Assembly (NCBI RefSeq): GCF_010907035.1
Contig: NZ_QUMK01000016.1
Location: forward strand, 17,393-81,392
DNA length: 64,000 nt
From: Rhodopseudomonas sp. BR0M22
GTDB taxonomy: Bacteria; Pseudomonadota; Alphaproteobacteria; Rhizobiales; Xanthobacteraceae
Direction: 5' to 3'
Below the pieces are notes generated by a model. It searched no databases. It had not been told where the DNA came from and saw nothing but the letters and a program-made list of their open reading frames with translations. This document shows positions 11,247 through 22,981 of this stretch, piece by piece. Positions within the stretch are counted from its first letter, which is position 1. Every line of letters starts with the position of its first letter. The translations under genes and the position numbers were made by a program.

Positions 11247-11280
11247 CAAAAAAGGGCCCCGGCGGTTCGCCGAGGCCCTG
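11247..11280 (-). terminator. Rho-independent terminator of ftsZ
   Basis: On the minus strand a GC-rich stem (AGGGCCTCGGCG paired with CGCCGGGGCCCT, with minor imperfection) closes a short AACC-type loop and is followed directly by TTTTTT. It begins about 27 bases beyond the ftsZ stop codon. Stem and T-tract together make this one of the clearest terminators in the window. Confidence 0.9.
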
Positions 11281-11306
11281 GATCACGTCAGATTTCAGAC
11301 ATTGTT

Positions 11307-13088
11307 TCAGGTCGCCTGCCGCCGCAGGAAGGCGGGGATATCGAGATGGTCGTCGCCCTGTGGCGCGGGAGCAACAGGTGCCGGGCGGCCGTGGATATCG
11401 AGACCCTGGGGCGCCTGGCGCTTGGCGTACTCAGACACCGGTTCCTTACCCATCTGCTCGGCGACGCTGCGCTGCGGCCGGCGATCCGGCAGCGGCGGCA
11501 TCTGCGGACCGCCGTGGCGGGCAGCCATCGCCGGCGCTTCGACCGGCTCGTCCTCGCGGCGGCCGAGGCCGTTGGCGAGACGCTGCAGCAGCGACAGCCG
11601 ATTCTTCTGCGGGTGATCGTCTTCGGCGTCGCCGCGGGCCTGGCGAATTTCGTTCTGGGCAGGCACCGGCAGTTCATCGAACCGCGGCATCCGCGGCGGA
11701 CGCATTGCGGCGCGGTCGGCCGCCGGCGGCACGAAGGCTTCCGGCGCGGTCGGCTCTTCGGCCACGGCACGCGATTGTTCCGGATCCGGGAACAGCGACG
11801 GCTTCTGCGGGATCGGGCGGACGGTGACGTCGCCGTAAGACGCCGGCTGAACCGGGGTCTCGGCCTGCGGCATCGGTTCGTTGCCGACGGCGGCGGCGAT
11901 CGCGGCGAGCGCAGCGCGCTCGACATTGGCGGCCTGGCGCGGAGCCGATTCGGCGGCAGCGGCGACCGGAGCAGCGGAGGCCTGGGCGGCGCGCATCGCG
12001 GCGGCTTCGGCGATCCGCTGATTGTCTGCCCGCAGCTTGGCCGTCAGCTCGGCCAAGCGGCTATCGTTTCCCACCGCACTCGTCGGCGCAGCCGCCGGGG
12101 TGCCGGCGTTGCGCGACAACTGCGCCTGCTCGATGCCGGTGGCGACCACCGACACGCGGATGATGCCGTCGAGGCTCTCGTCGAAGGTCGCGCCGACGAT
12201 GATGTTGGCGTCCTGATCGACCTCTTCGCGAATTCGGGTTGCGGCTTCGTCGACTTCGAACAGCGTCAGATCCTTGCCGCCGGTGATCGAGATCAACAGG
12301 CCACGTGCGCCCTTCATCGAGGAATCGTCGATCAGCGGATTGGCGATTGCGGCTTCGGCGGCGGTCAGCGCGCGCTTCTCGCCGGAGGCTTCACCGGTGC
12401 CCATCATCGCCTTGCCCATCTCGCGCATCACGGCGCGGACGTCGGCGAAGTCGAGGTTGATCAGTCCTTCCTTGACCATCAGGTCGGTGATGCAGGCAAC
12501 GCCCGAATACAGCACCTGGTCGGCCATCGCGAACGCGTCGGCGAAGGTGGTCTTTTCGTTCGCGACCCGGAACAGGTTCTGGTTCGGGATGATCAGAAGA
12601 GTGTCGACCACCTTGTGCAGCTCGGTGATGCCGCTCTCAGCGGTGCGCATCCGGCGCGCGCCTTCGAAGTGGAACGGCTTGGTCACCACGCCGACGGTCA
12701 GTATACCCATCTCGCGCGCGGCCTTGGCGATCACCGGCGCGGCGCCGGTGCCGGTGCCGCCGCCCATGCCGGCGGTGACGAAAACCATATTGGCGCCCGA
12801 GAGGTGGTCGCGAATTTCGTCGATGACTTCCTGGGCGGCGGCCGAGCCGACGTCCGGCTGCGAGCCGGCGCCCAGCCCCTGAGTCACTTGCGTGCCCATC
12901 TGGATCAGGCGCTGCGCCTTCGACATCGTCAACGCCTGCGCGTCGGTGTTGGCGACCACAAAGTCAACGCCGTCGAGCCCGGCCGTGATCATGTTGTTGA
13001 CCGCGTTGCCGCCGGCGCCACCGACGCCGAACACGGTGATCCGGGGCCGCAGCTCGCGAATGTCCGGGACGTTGAGATTGATGGTCAT
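11307..13088 (-). CDS. ftsZ: Cell division GTPase FtsZ
   Basis: A tubulin-like GTPase of 593 residues that forms the Z ring. The N-terminal GTPase domain has [21 protein letters not shown], the tubulin signature [13 protein letters not shown] near residues 105-117, and the T7 synergy loop [11 protein letters not shown]. After residue about 320 there is a long Ala/Pro/Arg-rich linker of roughly 250 residues, then the conserved C-terminal peptide [10 protein letters not shown] that binds FtsA. The long linker is typical of alphaproteobacterial FtsZ. The ATG at 13088 gives the expected N-terminus [17 protein letters not shown]. The 93-base gap to ftsA contains a GAGTC (GANTC) site at 13176-13180, a possible CcrM methylation target. 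A terminator follows the gene. Confidence 0.98.
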   Translation of the reverse strand: MTINLNVPDIRELRPRITVFGVGGAGGNAVNNMITAGLDGVDFVVANTDAQALTMSKAQRLIQMGTQVTQGLGAGSQPDVGSAAAQEVIDEIRDHLSGANMVFVTAGMGGGTGTGAAPVIAKAAREMGILTVGVVTKPFHFEGARRMRTAESGITELHKVVDTLLIIPNQNLFRVANEKTTFADAFAMADQVLYSGVACITDLMVKEGLINLDFADVRAVMREMGKAMMGTGEASGEKRALTAAEAAIANPLIDDSSMKGARGLLISITGGKDLTLFEVDEAATRIREEVDQDANIIVGATFDESLDGIIRVSVVATGIEQAQLSRNAGTPAAAPTSAVGNDSRLAELTAKLRADNQRIAEAAAMRAAQASAAPVAAAAESAPRQAANVERAALAAIAAAVGNEPMPQAETPVQPASYGDVTVRPIPQKPSLFPDPEQSRAVAEEPTAPEAFVPPAADRAAMRPPRMPRFDELPVPAQNEIRQARGDAEDDHPQKNRLSLLQRLANGLGRREDEPVEAPAMAARHGGPQMPPLPDRRPQRSVAEQMGKEPVSEYAKRQAPQGLDIHGRPAPVAPAPQGDDHLDIPAFLRRQAT

Positions 13089-13181
13089 GATTGCCTCTCG
13101 ATTACGCGCGCGTTGGTTCGTGAAGTCCCCGGCAACTGGCCTGGACGATCTGTGATGGCGGAAGGGGGCGGAAAAGAGTCA

Positions 13182-14504
13182 TCAAAAGCCCTCGCGCAGC
13201 CAACGGCCGACTTTGCCGAAGTAACCGGCATGGGCATCGGCTCGAATGTGGCGGGTGTGGCGGGGCTCGATGTGCTCGAGATGGGCGTATTGCGGATACA
13301 CCAGCAGGCCGGTCGGAACCGCGAACGATCCGCTCTTGGCTTCGTTCGGCAGACGGCCGACACCGAGCGGCCGGCCGACCCGCACCGAACGGCCGAGAAT
13401 CCGCGTGGCGAGCTCGGGCACGCCGGTGAGCTGCGACGCGCCGCCGCTGAGCACCACCCGCGCCCGGGGCTCTGCTGCGAACGGCGAATCCGCCAGCCGG
13501 TCCCTGACCATTTCAAAAATCTCCTCGGCCCGATGCCGGATGATGTTCGCGATCGTGGCGCGGGAGATCACTTGCGGGCCATCCCGCTCGTCCCCGGCGG
13601 CCGGGATCGACATCAACTCGCGCGCATCGGAACCGCCAGTTAGCACCGTGCCATATAACGTCTTGATTCGCTCGGCATCCGCAATGCACGCACCCAATCC
13701 GCGCGCCAGATCCATCGTGATGTGATGCCCGCCGACCGCAAATCCGGATGCGTGGACGAAGCGTCCGCCGGAATAGATCGCGATCGTCGTGGTACCAGCC
13801 CCCATCTCGACCAGTGCGGCGCCGAGATCGAGTTCGTCGTCGGTGAGCATCGACAGGCCGGCGACATAAGGGCTCGCGGCCATCGCCTCGACTTCGAGGT
13901 GGCAGCGCTCGACTGCAAGCATCAGGTTTTTGGCGACGGTGGCGTCGGTGGTCACCACGTTCATGTCGACGCCGAACTGGCGCGCCACCATGCCGCGCGG
14001 ATCGCGGATGCCCTTGACGCCGTCGAGCGTGTAGCCGACCGGCAGCGCATGCAGCACGGCGCGGCCGATGCCGGTGGCGTGATGCATGCCGGTCGAAGTG
14101 ACGCGGCTGATGTCTTCGGCGGTGACGGCCCCGCCCCTGATGTCCGAGGCAGCCTCGATCAGTTGGCCCTGCAGCCGGCCGGCGGAGACCGACAGCAGAA
14201 CGGATTCCACCCGCACCTTCGCCATCCGTTCGGCGAGCGCGACGGCGTGGCGGATCGCCTTCTCGCACTCGGCCATGTCGACCACGGCGCCGGCCTTGAC
14301 GCCGCGCGACTGGATCTGGCTGTAGCCGACGAGTTCGATGGCATGAGTCCGGCCGCGCAGCGCCTCCTGCGGCGGACACGGCTTCAGCCGCGCGATCATG
14401 CAGGCGATCTTACTGGTCCCGATATCGAGCGACGCCACCATCGCAGTGCGATGTGGCGGCATCGGCCGGGTCTTCGGCGTCTGAGTGCGATCGAAGACGG
14501 TCAC
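13182..14504 (-). CDS. ftsA: Cell division protein FtsA
   Basis: An actin-like ATPase of 440 residues that anchors FtsZ to the membrane. The N-terminal ATPase phosphate loop is SLDIGTSKIACMIARL. The SHS2/1C insertion, the phosphate-2 region (ALVEMGAGTTTIAIYSGG) and the adenosine motif (RVVLSGGASQLTGVPELA) follow in order. The C-terminus ends in RWLREGF, a short amphipathic tail like the membrane-targeting sequence of FtsA. The start is GTG at 14504, which overlaps the ftsQ stop in a GTGA tetranucleotide, so the two are translationally coupled. It lies between ftsQ and ftsZ as expected. Confidence 0.97.
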   Translation of the reverse strand: MTVFDRTQTPKTRPMPPHRTAMVASLDIGTSKIACMIARLKPCPPQEALRGRTHAIELVGYSQIQSRGVKAGAVVDMAECEKAIRHAVALAERMAKVRVESVLLSVSAGRLQGQLIEAASDIRGGAVTAEDISRVTSTGMHHATGIGRAVLHALPVGYTLDGVKGIRDPRGMVARQFGVDMNVVTTDATVAKNLMLAVERCHLEVEAMAASPYVAGLSMLTDDELDLGAALVEMGAGTTTIAIYSGGRFVHASGFAVGGHHITMDLARGLGACIADAERIKTLYGTVLTGGSDARELMSIPAAGDERDGPQVISRATIANIIRHRAEEIFEMVRDRLADSPFAAEPRARVVLSGGASQLTGVPELATRILGRSVRVGRPLGVGRLPNEAKSGSFAVPTGLLVYPQYAHLEHIEPRHTRHIRADAHAGYFGKVGRWLREGF

Positions 14505-15490
14505 GCGTCACCAGCCTTCTTCTTGATTTTCTTGTCTTTGCTGAACTGCTCTTCGCGCGCCTTGAAGGCGGCGTCCGACAGCCGCACCGTCAAACGGTCC
14601 GGCAGCCGCATATCGATCGCGGTGATGTCGCGCGAGAACAGCTTGTCGCTCTGATCGAGCTGGCTGAGCAGCGTCAGCGCATTGCCGACATCGTGCTCGG
14701 GCATCCTGATGACGAGGCCGCTGGTGAACCAGACGTTCCAGCGCCGCTCGCCGACCAGGGCGATGGCGCGGGTCTGCGACCATACCTGCGGGTAGCGCTT
14801 CAGCAGCGCGATGAAATCCTTGGCACGTTCGCCGGCGCCCTTCCCCACCACCAGCGGCAGCGACAGAAACCGGCGCGCCACATAGGGTTCGAGTACAGCA
14901 CCGTCGTCGGCGATCACCGACATGTGGCCATCGAGCTGCCAGCGCGCGAACGCGGTGCGCTCGGTGATGTCGATCTGCAATTCGCCCGGATAGAATTTCA
15001 ATACGGTCGCGTCGGCGATCCACGGGTTCGCCTTCAGCTTGTCGCGCACCGCGCCGGCGTCGAGAAACAGCAGCGACGAGCGTCCCGTGATGCCGCCGAT
15101 CGCAAGGATCTCGTCCTGGGTGAGCTGCTTACGACCGCTGATCGCGACCTGCTTGATACGAAATCCGGCGAGATTGGCGGCGCCGTTGCGGGTATCGTCG
15201 AGCGCCTGGACGAATTCATCGACATGACCGCCTTTGACGATCCCCATGCCGGCGCTGCCGAGCAGGATCAACGCGGTGAAAGCCACTCCAACCCGACGCG
15301 GCAGCCAACGCTCCAGCACGGCGATCACACCGCGCTGCGGCTCGGGCCGCACCAGAGCCTGCGGCCGCACCTGCTTCTTGCGCGAACGACGTTCACGCAG
15401 CAGCGCTGCCACCGCAAGGGAGACCGCTTTCAGGTCAGACTGAAGCCTCGACAGTCTCGACGACCGGGCGAGGCGCCCTCCACCGTCCAT
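14501..15490 (-). CDS. ftsQ: Divisome protein FtsQ
   Basis: A bitopic division protein of 329 residues. It has a basic cytoplasmic N-terminus (residues about 1-85, including RERRSRKKQVRPQ), one membrane segment (VGVAFTALILLGSAGMGIV, about 87-106), a POTRA domain (FRIKQVAISGRKQLTQDEIL onward) and the periplasmic FtsQ beta domain through about residue 300. The C-terminus is lysine-rich. It connects FtsL/FtsB to the division machinery. The ATG at 15490 is chosen because it gives the whole charged cytoplasmic region. It overlaps ftsA by four bases. A 317-base gap separates it from ddl, so ftsQ-ftsA-ftsZ probably has an extra promoter here. Confidence 0.95.
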   Translation of the reverse strand: MDGGGRLARSSRLSRLQSDLKAVSLAVAALLRERRSRKKQVRPQALVRPEPQRGVIAVLERWLPRRVGVAFTALILLGSAGMGIVKGGHVDEFVQALDDTRNGAANLAGFRIKQVAISGRKQLTQDEILAIGGITGRSSLLFLDAGAVRDKLKANPWIADATVLKFYPGELQIDITERTAFARWQLDGHMSVIADDGAVLEPYVARRFLSLPLVVGKGAGERAKDFIALLKRYPQVWSQTRAIALVGERRWNVWFTSGLVIRMPEHDVGNALTLLSQLDQSDKLFSRDITAIDMRLPDRLTVRLSDAAFKAREEQFSKDKKIKKKAGDA

Positions 15491-15807
15491 TGCAAGAGCT
15501 CGTTACACGTTGCGCCCGCGCCTACTTCGGGCAATCGCGCAAGTGACGTCTCGGTGGTTCCGGACCCGACCGCGGGCCGGACCGTCTGTTGCAATGTGAG
15601 ACCGAAACGGAAGAAAACTGCTCCGCCCGGCTTACGCCACGACAGCCGAGCGCCAGGATGCGCCGCCAGCGTTAACCTTCGGCCCTCCTGGTAAACAAAT
15701 CGTAAAGCAGGCCTGCGCAGAACCGAATTTGTTGCGTCCTGAGAAGGATTTGCGGCGAAATCGCGGCTTTTCTGACACCCCTTCCGGAGGGAACCGGCCG
15801 CGCCCGC
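15491..15807. other. Intergenic region between ddl and ftsQ
   Basis: A 317-base stretch without a gene. The overlapping reading frames have no homology character and are shadows. It presumably carries a promoter for ftsQ-ftsA-ftsZ, but I cannot identify its boxes with confidence. No repeat of the families seen elsewhere is present. Confidence 0.5.
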
Positions 15808-16797
15808 TCAGTTCCGTAGCGCGCGCTCAGCGAGAGCGATTTGGCCGTGCAGGAAGTCGACGAAAGGGATCCCCTGTGCGTTCAAAGCCTTGGGATAGAG
15901 CGAAGCCTTGGTCAGCCCCGGCAACGTGTTGGTCTCCAGGAAAATCGGACCGTCTTTGCCGACGATGAAGTCGGAGCGCGAGTAGCCGCGGCACGACATC
16001 ACCCGGTGCGCCCGCACGGCGAAATCCATGATCTCTGCCGCGACCTCAGGGGCGAACCGGCCGGGGCAAATCTCCTGGGTGGACTTGGCGAGATATTTCG
16101 CCGTGTAATCGAAGCCGCCGTCCGCCGGGACAATCTCGATCGGCGGCAGCGCGGACAGCGAGCCGTCTTCGGCCTCGAGCACGCCGCAGGTCGCCTCGAT
16201 CCCTGCGACGAACGGCTCGATCAGATAGTCTTCGGTCTTGGACGCATTGCGGACCGCCACCAGGTCCTGCCTGGCGTTGATGAAGAACAGTCCGTAGCTC
16301 GAACCGTCGCGGGTCGGCTTGGCGATCAGCCTGCCATGCTCCTGGAGCGCCGCCTCGGCATCGGCGAGCGCGACCCCGGTCACCGTGCGGATGCCGGCGA
16401 TCGCGGCGAAACGCTTGGCGGCGACCTTGTCGAACGCCAGATGCGACGCTGCCGCGCCCGAACCGGTGAACGGCACGCGGCGCAGTTCGCACATCGCCTG
16501 CAATTCGCCGTTCTCTGCGGCGCCGCCGTGCAGCCCGAGCACCAGCAACCGCTGCTCCGTTGCGGCGCGATCGAGCGCAGCTTCGAGCGGGCCGATCAGT
16601 CCGCCGGCCGGCACGAACGCTTCTTCAAACGGCCGCGCGTGCGCCAGCAGCGCCTGCGCCGAAACGGCATGGACGCTGTTGTCGTCGTTCCAGAACCACA
16701 GATCGGCGTCCGGCAGCGCATTGTGCAGCGCCTGCGCCGAAGCGACCGACACCAGACGCTCTTTGCTGGTGCCGCCGAACAAAATGGTGTGTCGCAT
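15808..16797 (-). CDS. ddl: D-alanine--D-alanine ligase, divergent form
   Basis: An ATP-grasp enzyme of 329 residues expected to make the D-Ala-D-Ala dipeptide used by MurF. Visible marks are FGGTSKERLVSVASAQAL at the N-terminus (family GGxSxERxVSxxS), LGLHGGAAENGELQ (family HGxxGEDG, here altered), the ATP-binding loop PTRDGSSYGL, FDYTAKYLAKSTQEICPGRF, and the metal-binding end FLETNTLPGLTKASLYPKA. The usual HGxxGEDGxxQ is replaced by HGGAAENGELQ, and PSREGSS by PTRDGSS, so this is a divergent branch. It occupies the ddlB position between murB and ftsQ but is separated from murB by two unrelated genes. The start ATG at 16797 gives MRHTILFGG. Confidence 0.87.
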   Translation of the reverse strand: MRHTILFGGTSKERLVSVASAQALHNALPDADLWFWNDDNSVHAVSAQALLAHARPFEEAFVPAGGLIGPLEAALDRAATEQRLLVLGLHGGAAENGELQAMCELRRVPFTGSGAAASHLAFDKVAAKRFAAIAGIRTVTGVALADAEAALQEHGRLIAKPTRDGSSYGLFFINARQDLVAVRNASKTEDYLIEPFVAGIEATCGVLEAEDGSLSALPPIEIVPADGGFDYTAKYLAKSTQEICPGRFAPEVAAEIMDFAVRAHRVMSCRGYSRSDFIVGKDGPIFLETNTLPGLTKASLYPKALNAQGIPFVDFLHGQIALAERALRN

Positions 16798-16903
16798 GAT
16801 CGATCCGCCGCGTGGTCCCTGCTGAAGTCGAAGACAAATGCTGCGTCCCGCGGGCCGGCGCGCGGCACCATTTTGCCGATTCGGACGATTCGGAGAAGCA
16901 GCC

Positions 16904-18394
16904 TTATGTCGGCGCGGCGGCGCGTCGCAGACAGGCCAGGCCCCAGATCAGCAGAACGATCAGCGCCGGCGTCACCAGGCCGATTACCTGCAGCGGCTCC
17001 CATACGCCGCCTTCGGTGGCGATCATGCCGAACCACATCACGCCCGCCCAGGCAACCAGCGCCGGCACGATGCCGACCCGCCCTGCTCGCCGCCACGCTT
17101 CGAGCTGCACCACGGCAACCAGCGGCGCTGCGAAGGCGACATAGTTCGGTTGCGACACCGACAGCATCACCGGCAACGCCGCAGCAAGGATCGCGCCGCC
17201 GATCAGCAGCGCTTCGGACGGCTGCGGCTGCGGGCCGTTGAGCCGCCAGAACCGGCCATGGCCGATCCACACCAACGCGATCAGAAACACTGCATCGAAC
17301 CCGAGCTGCCCGGCGGTAGCGAAGCGCGGCAGCGTGTCGGTCGCCGGCAGGCCGCCGGCTGCGATCCGCGCCAGCATCGCACCGATGCTGAGCATGTCGT
17401 AGGAGGTGAAGGTGATCTCGTCGGCGATCTTCGGATTCGGCACGCCGGTCATGATGCCGCTGAGATGCTCGGTCCACATCGCGCTGTACAGCGTCACCAC
17501 TTCGGACGGCCCCAGGCACAGCATCGGCACCACGAACAGGAACACCGCACTGAAGCCCGCCGTGGCGAGCACGGTACGGAAGTCGCCTCGCAGCACCGGG
17601 AAGATCAGCAGTGCCAGCGGGAAGAGCTTGATGGTGAAGCCGATCGCCAGCGCGCAGGCGGCCATGTAGATGCGGCCACGTACATACAGCACCAGGAACG
17701 CCACCATGGTCAGCAGCACCACCGCGCTCAGTTGTCCGCGCCCAAGGCCATCGCCGAAGAACGGCAGCAGGGCCAACAGCGGCCCGAGCCGCAACAACCA
17801 CCAGCCGTTCCAACCGACCTGATCGAGCGGTTGCGGCGCGAAGCATTGCAGTCCCTTGGCCCACAAATTCAGTGCAGCGAGCATCGCCAGCGCACTGATG
17901 GCGTACCAAACGCCGACCGAAACCGGGAGCGACAGGGCCCAGTCCGGTTTGGAGAAGCCTTCGAGCGGATAGGCGAACAGCCCCATCAGCAGCGCGAAGG
18001 TCGGAGGATAGTGATAGGTCCAGCCGTGATGATCGGCGACCTGATACAACGGATAGCCGGTCCACACCGCCCAGCCGGCGCGGAAGAACACCTGAACGTC
18101 GCCGAATCCGTGCACCACGGAGCGCCGCACCACGATCGGAAGATAGACGCACAGCGACACCGCAACGACGGCGATCAGCAGGATTTCGTGCCAGCTCAGA
18201 GCCCGCCAGCGGGGCGCGAATTGCGATGGCAAGGCGGGATACTCCAACTTTGTCCAGGAAGGACGTGGCAGGCGCCTCGGGCGGAACCGTGACGGTTCAC
18301 CTTCGATACGCGCAGAGCAGCCAAACCCCTCGCGCGCCGCCGTGGACGATAACGGCGAAAACCGCCATGTTCGGCCGAGATCGAACAAATTCAA
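16904..18394 (-). CDS. Integral membrane glycosyltransferase, GT87/DUF2029-like
   Basis: A polytopic membrane protein of up to 496 residues. The first exported loop carries the hallmark GDVQVFFRAGWAVWTGYPL with YHYPPTFALL after it, the pattern of GT87-type polyprenyl-phosphate-mannose-dependent transferases (an acidic residue at the first loop, then YxYPP). Some ten hydrophobic segments follow. The first 45-50 residues are Arg/Pro-rich and hydrophilic, so the true start may be internal, for instance a TTG at 18247. The gene sits between ddl and murB and is divergent from the DUF4239-like gene. Its acceptor and sugar are unknown; a role in glycosylating an envelope lipid or polymer is inference. 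Confidence 0.75.
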   Translation of the reverse strand: MNLFDLGRTWRFSPLSSTAAREGFGCSARIEGEPSRFRPRRLPRPSWTKLEYPALPSQFAPRWRALSWHEILLIAVVAVSLCVYLPIVVRRSVVHGFGDVQVFFRAGWAVWTGYPLYQVADHHGWTYHYPPTFALLMGLFAYPLEGFSKPDWALSLPVSVGVWYAISALAMLAALNLWAKGLQCFAPQPLDQVGWNGWWLLRLGPLLALLPFFGDGLGRGQLSAVVLLTMVAFLVLYVRGRIYMAACALAIGFTIKLFPLALLIFPVLRGDFRTVLATAGFSAVFLFVVPMLCLGPSEVVTLYSAMWTEHLSGIMTGVPNPKIADEITFTSYDMLSIGAMLARIAAGGLPATDTLPRFATAGQLGFDAVFLIALVWIGHGRFWRLNGPQPQPSEALLIGGAILAAALPVMLSVSQPNYVAFAAPLVAVVQLEAWRRAGRVGIVPALVAWAGVMWFGMIATEGGVWEPLQVIGLVTPALIVLLIWGLACLRRAAAPT

Positions 18395-18458
18395 TTGGCC
18401 GTTCGACGATTCGCAGCGGTTATGTTTCGATCCGTTGCGGCGACATGAAGAGAAACAA

Positions 18459-19262
18459 ATGATCCAGCCTTGGCTCGACCTCCCACCCTCAGGGACCTTC
18501 GCAACGCTGGCGTTGCTGTATTACGGCGTGGCGGCGCTGCTGATGGCGGTGGTATTCGCCTCGCCGCTGCGCGGACCGATCGCGAAATTTCAAGGCGTGG
18601 TCGCACCGTTCTTTTCGTCGGTGGCGGTGTTGTTCGGCCTGCTGACCGGCTTCCTCGGCTACGATGTGGCCGAACGGAATCGGCAGGCGACACGCGCGGT
18701 CCAGACCGAGGCCGGGGAACTGCAGAACGTCTATACGCTCAGCGTCGCGGCCGTATCCGACATGCGCAACATTCGTATCGCCCTGAAGGGCTATGCCGAC
18801 TCGGTGCTGAAGAACGAATGGCCGACGGTGAATGGGATGGCCGCGCCGCCGACCAGCCTCGCCTACGACAAGATGCTCACCGAAATCAGCGCGCCGGCAA
18901 TCACCCGCGATTCCGGTGCGGCCGTCCACGTCGCCCTGTTGAGTTCGGCGGTACGGGTCGGCACCGCACGCAACACCCGCATCAGCCTATCGACCGACCG
19001 TACCAGCGACCTGAAATGGATTTCGGTGCTGATCCTCGGTGTCGTTACCCAGGTTGCACTCGCGCTGGTGCATCTCGACAAGCCGCGCCCGATGGCCGCA
19101 GCACTGTCGGTATTCGCCACTGCAGCGATCGTGGCGCTCGGCCTGATCGCGTTGCAGGAGGATCCGTTCAGCGGCATCTTCCGGGTATCGCCGCTGCCGC
19201 TCGAGCACGTTTTGTCGTTACCGGATACGCCCGAGCTGCCGACCGGTCCGCCGCCGAAGTAA
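18459..19262 (+). CDS. DUF4239-like (bestrophin-like) membrane protein
   Basis: A 267-residue protein with an N-terminal membrane pair (FATLALLYYGVAALLMAVV and VAPFFSSVAVLFGLLTGFLG), a central soluble helical region of about 110 residues (AERNRQATRAVQTEAGELQNVY onward), and a C-terminal membrane pair (ISVLILGVVTQVALALVHL and AAALSVFATAAIVALGLIAL). This layout and the phrase around TGFLGYDVAERNR match DUF4239 proteins, which are distantly bestrophin-like. The start chosen is ATG 18459 with a purine-rich GAAGAGAAA upstream. It is the only plus-strand gene inside the dcw block and converges on murB with an eight-base gap. The function is unknown. Confidence 0.75.
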   Translation: MIQPWLDLPPSGTFATLALLYYGVAALLMAVVFASPLRGPIAKFQGVVAPFFSSVAVLFGLLTGFLGYDVAERNRQATRAVQTEAGELQNVYTLSVAAVSDMRNIRIALKGYADSVLKNEWPTVNGMAAPPTSLAYDKMLTEISAPAITRDSGAAVHVALLSSAVRVGTARNTRISLSTDRTSDLKWISVLILGVVTQVALALVHLDKPRPMAAALSVFATAAIVALGLIALQEDPFSGIFRVSPLPLEHVLSLPDTPELPTGPPPK

Positions 19263-19270
19263 CAAGCGGC

Positions 19271-21740
<2,470 letters not shown>

Positions 21741-21821
21741 GGGGAGGGTCTCTATCGTTGATGGTCGCGCCCCGGATTTGCCAGGGCATTCGCGATTCAG
21801 GGTCACTTCATGCAAGACGGG

Positions 21822-21847
21822 GATGGCCGGGACAAGTCCGGCAAATG
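21822..21847. repeat. Possible short repeat between murC and murG
   Basis: GATGGCCGGGACAAGTCCGGC is a short dyad resembling the element near 20225 and the common ATGGCCGGGAC-type repeats of this family of genomes. Confidence 0.35.
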
Positions 21848-21876
21848 CGCCGTTGCGACGTTTTCCTTGAGCGGAG

Positions 21877-22977
21877 CTAGGCCCGCGCGACCCGTCCGAC
21901 CACGTCGGCGAGCCGTTCTGCGGCATCCAGACGGCCGATTTGGCGGGCAGAAGCGGCCATTTGGGCCAATTTGGCCGGATCGGCGGCCAGCGCGGCGATG
22001 TCGGCAGCCAGACGATCCGGAGTAAAATCCGGTTGAACGATACGGATCGCACCACCGGCTGCGGTCAGCACGCCGGCATTGGCGAACTGGTCCTGATCGA
22101 GCGCACCGGGCAGCGGCACCAGGATGCCTGGCCGGCCGATCGCCGCGAGTTCGGCGACGGTGCCGGCGCCGGAGCGCGACACCACGAGCTGGCTCGTCGC
22201 CAGCCGCTGCGGCAGATCGGTGAAGAACGGCGCCAGTTCGCAATTGAGCTTCAAGCGGTCATAGACCGCGCGAACGCGCCCCATGTCCTCGTCGCGGACC
22301 TGCTGGGTCAGCACCAGCCGGGCCAGCAGCGCCGGATCGAGCTTCTCCAGCGCCGGCGGCACGATGTCCGCCATCACCCGGGCGCCCTGGCTGCCACCGA
22401 ATACCAGCACCCGCAGCGGCCCGCCGGCAGCCGGCGGATCGTAGGCGACGTTCGCGGCATCGGCGACCGCCGGCCGGATCGGGTTACCTGTATTGGTGAT
22501 CTTCGCGGCCAGCGCCGGCCACGCAGTCTCGTGGCCGGGAAAGCCGGTGGCGATGGCGTCGACCCGCGGCGCGAGGAAGCGGTTGGCACGGCCCATCACC
22601 GCGTTCTGCTCGTGGATCAGCGTCGGCACTTTGCGCCAGGTCGCGGCGAGCAGCGGCGGCAGCGTCGGATAGCCGCCAAACCCGACCACCGCAGCTGGCT
22701 TCAGCCGCCCGATCAGGTTGAAGGCGAGCAGCGCGCCGGTCGCGAGTTTCAGACCGGTGCGTGCAAGCGCCCATGGGGTACGGCCGCGCACCGTCTCGCT
22801 CGGCACCACGTCGGTCATCTCGGCGCTGAACAGCCCGCTGTAGCGGGTGGCGCGATGGTCGGTGACCAGGCGGACGCGATAGCCGCGGCGGATCAGCACC
22901 ACGCCGAGCGCTTCGGCCGGGAACAGATGGCCGCCGGTGCCGCCGGCGGCGAGCAGGATCAAAGGTGCGTCGGTCAT
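21877..22977 (-). CDS. murG: Lipid II synthase: MurG N-acetylglucosaminyltransferase
   Basis: A GT28 glycosyltransferase of 366 residues that adds GlcNAc to lipid I to form lipid II at the inner face of the membrane. The first glycine-rich loop is [16 protein letters not shown], the membrane-association patch is visible near [20 protein letters not shown], and the C-terminal donor domain shows [15 protein letters not shown] and [21 protein letters not shown]. The start [13 protein letters not shown] at 22977 lies four bases after the ftsW stop, so it is probably coupled to ftsW. A start at 23013 would overlap ftsW by about 30 bases. Confidence 0.97.
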   Translation of the reverse strand: MTDAPLILLAAGGTGGHLFPAEALGVVLIRRGYRVRLVTDHRATRYSGLFSAEMTDVVPSETVRGRTPWALARTGLKLATGALLAFNLIGRLKPAAVVGFGGYPTLPPLLAATWRKVPTLIHEQNAVMGRANRFLAPRVDAIATGFPGHETAWPALAAKITNTGNPIRPAVADAANVAYDPPAAGGPLRVLVFGGSQGARVMADIVPPALEKLDPALLARLVLTQQVRDEDMGRVRAVYDRLKLNCELAPFFTDLPQRLATSQLVVSRSGAGTVAELAAIGRPGILVPLPGALDQDQFANAGVLTAAGGAIRIVQPDFTPDRLAADIAALAADPAKLAQMAASARQIGRLDAAERLADVVGRVARA

Positions 22978-22981
22978 GGCC

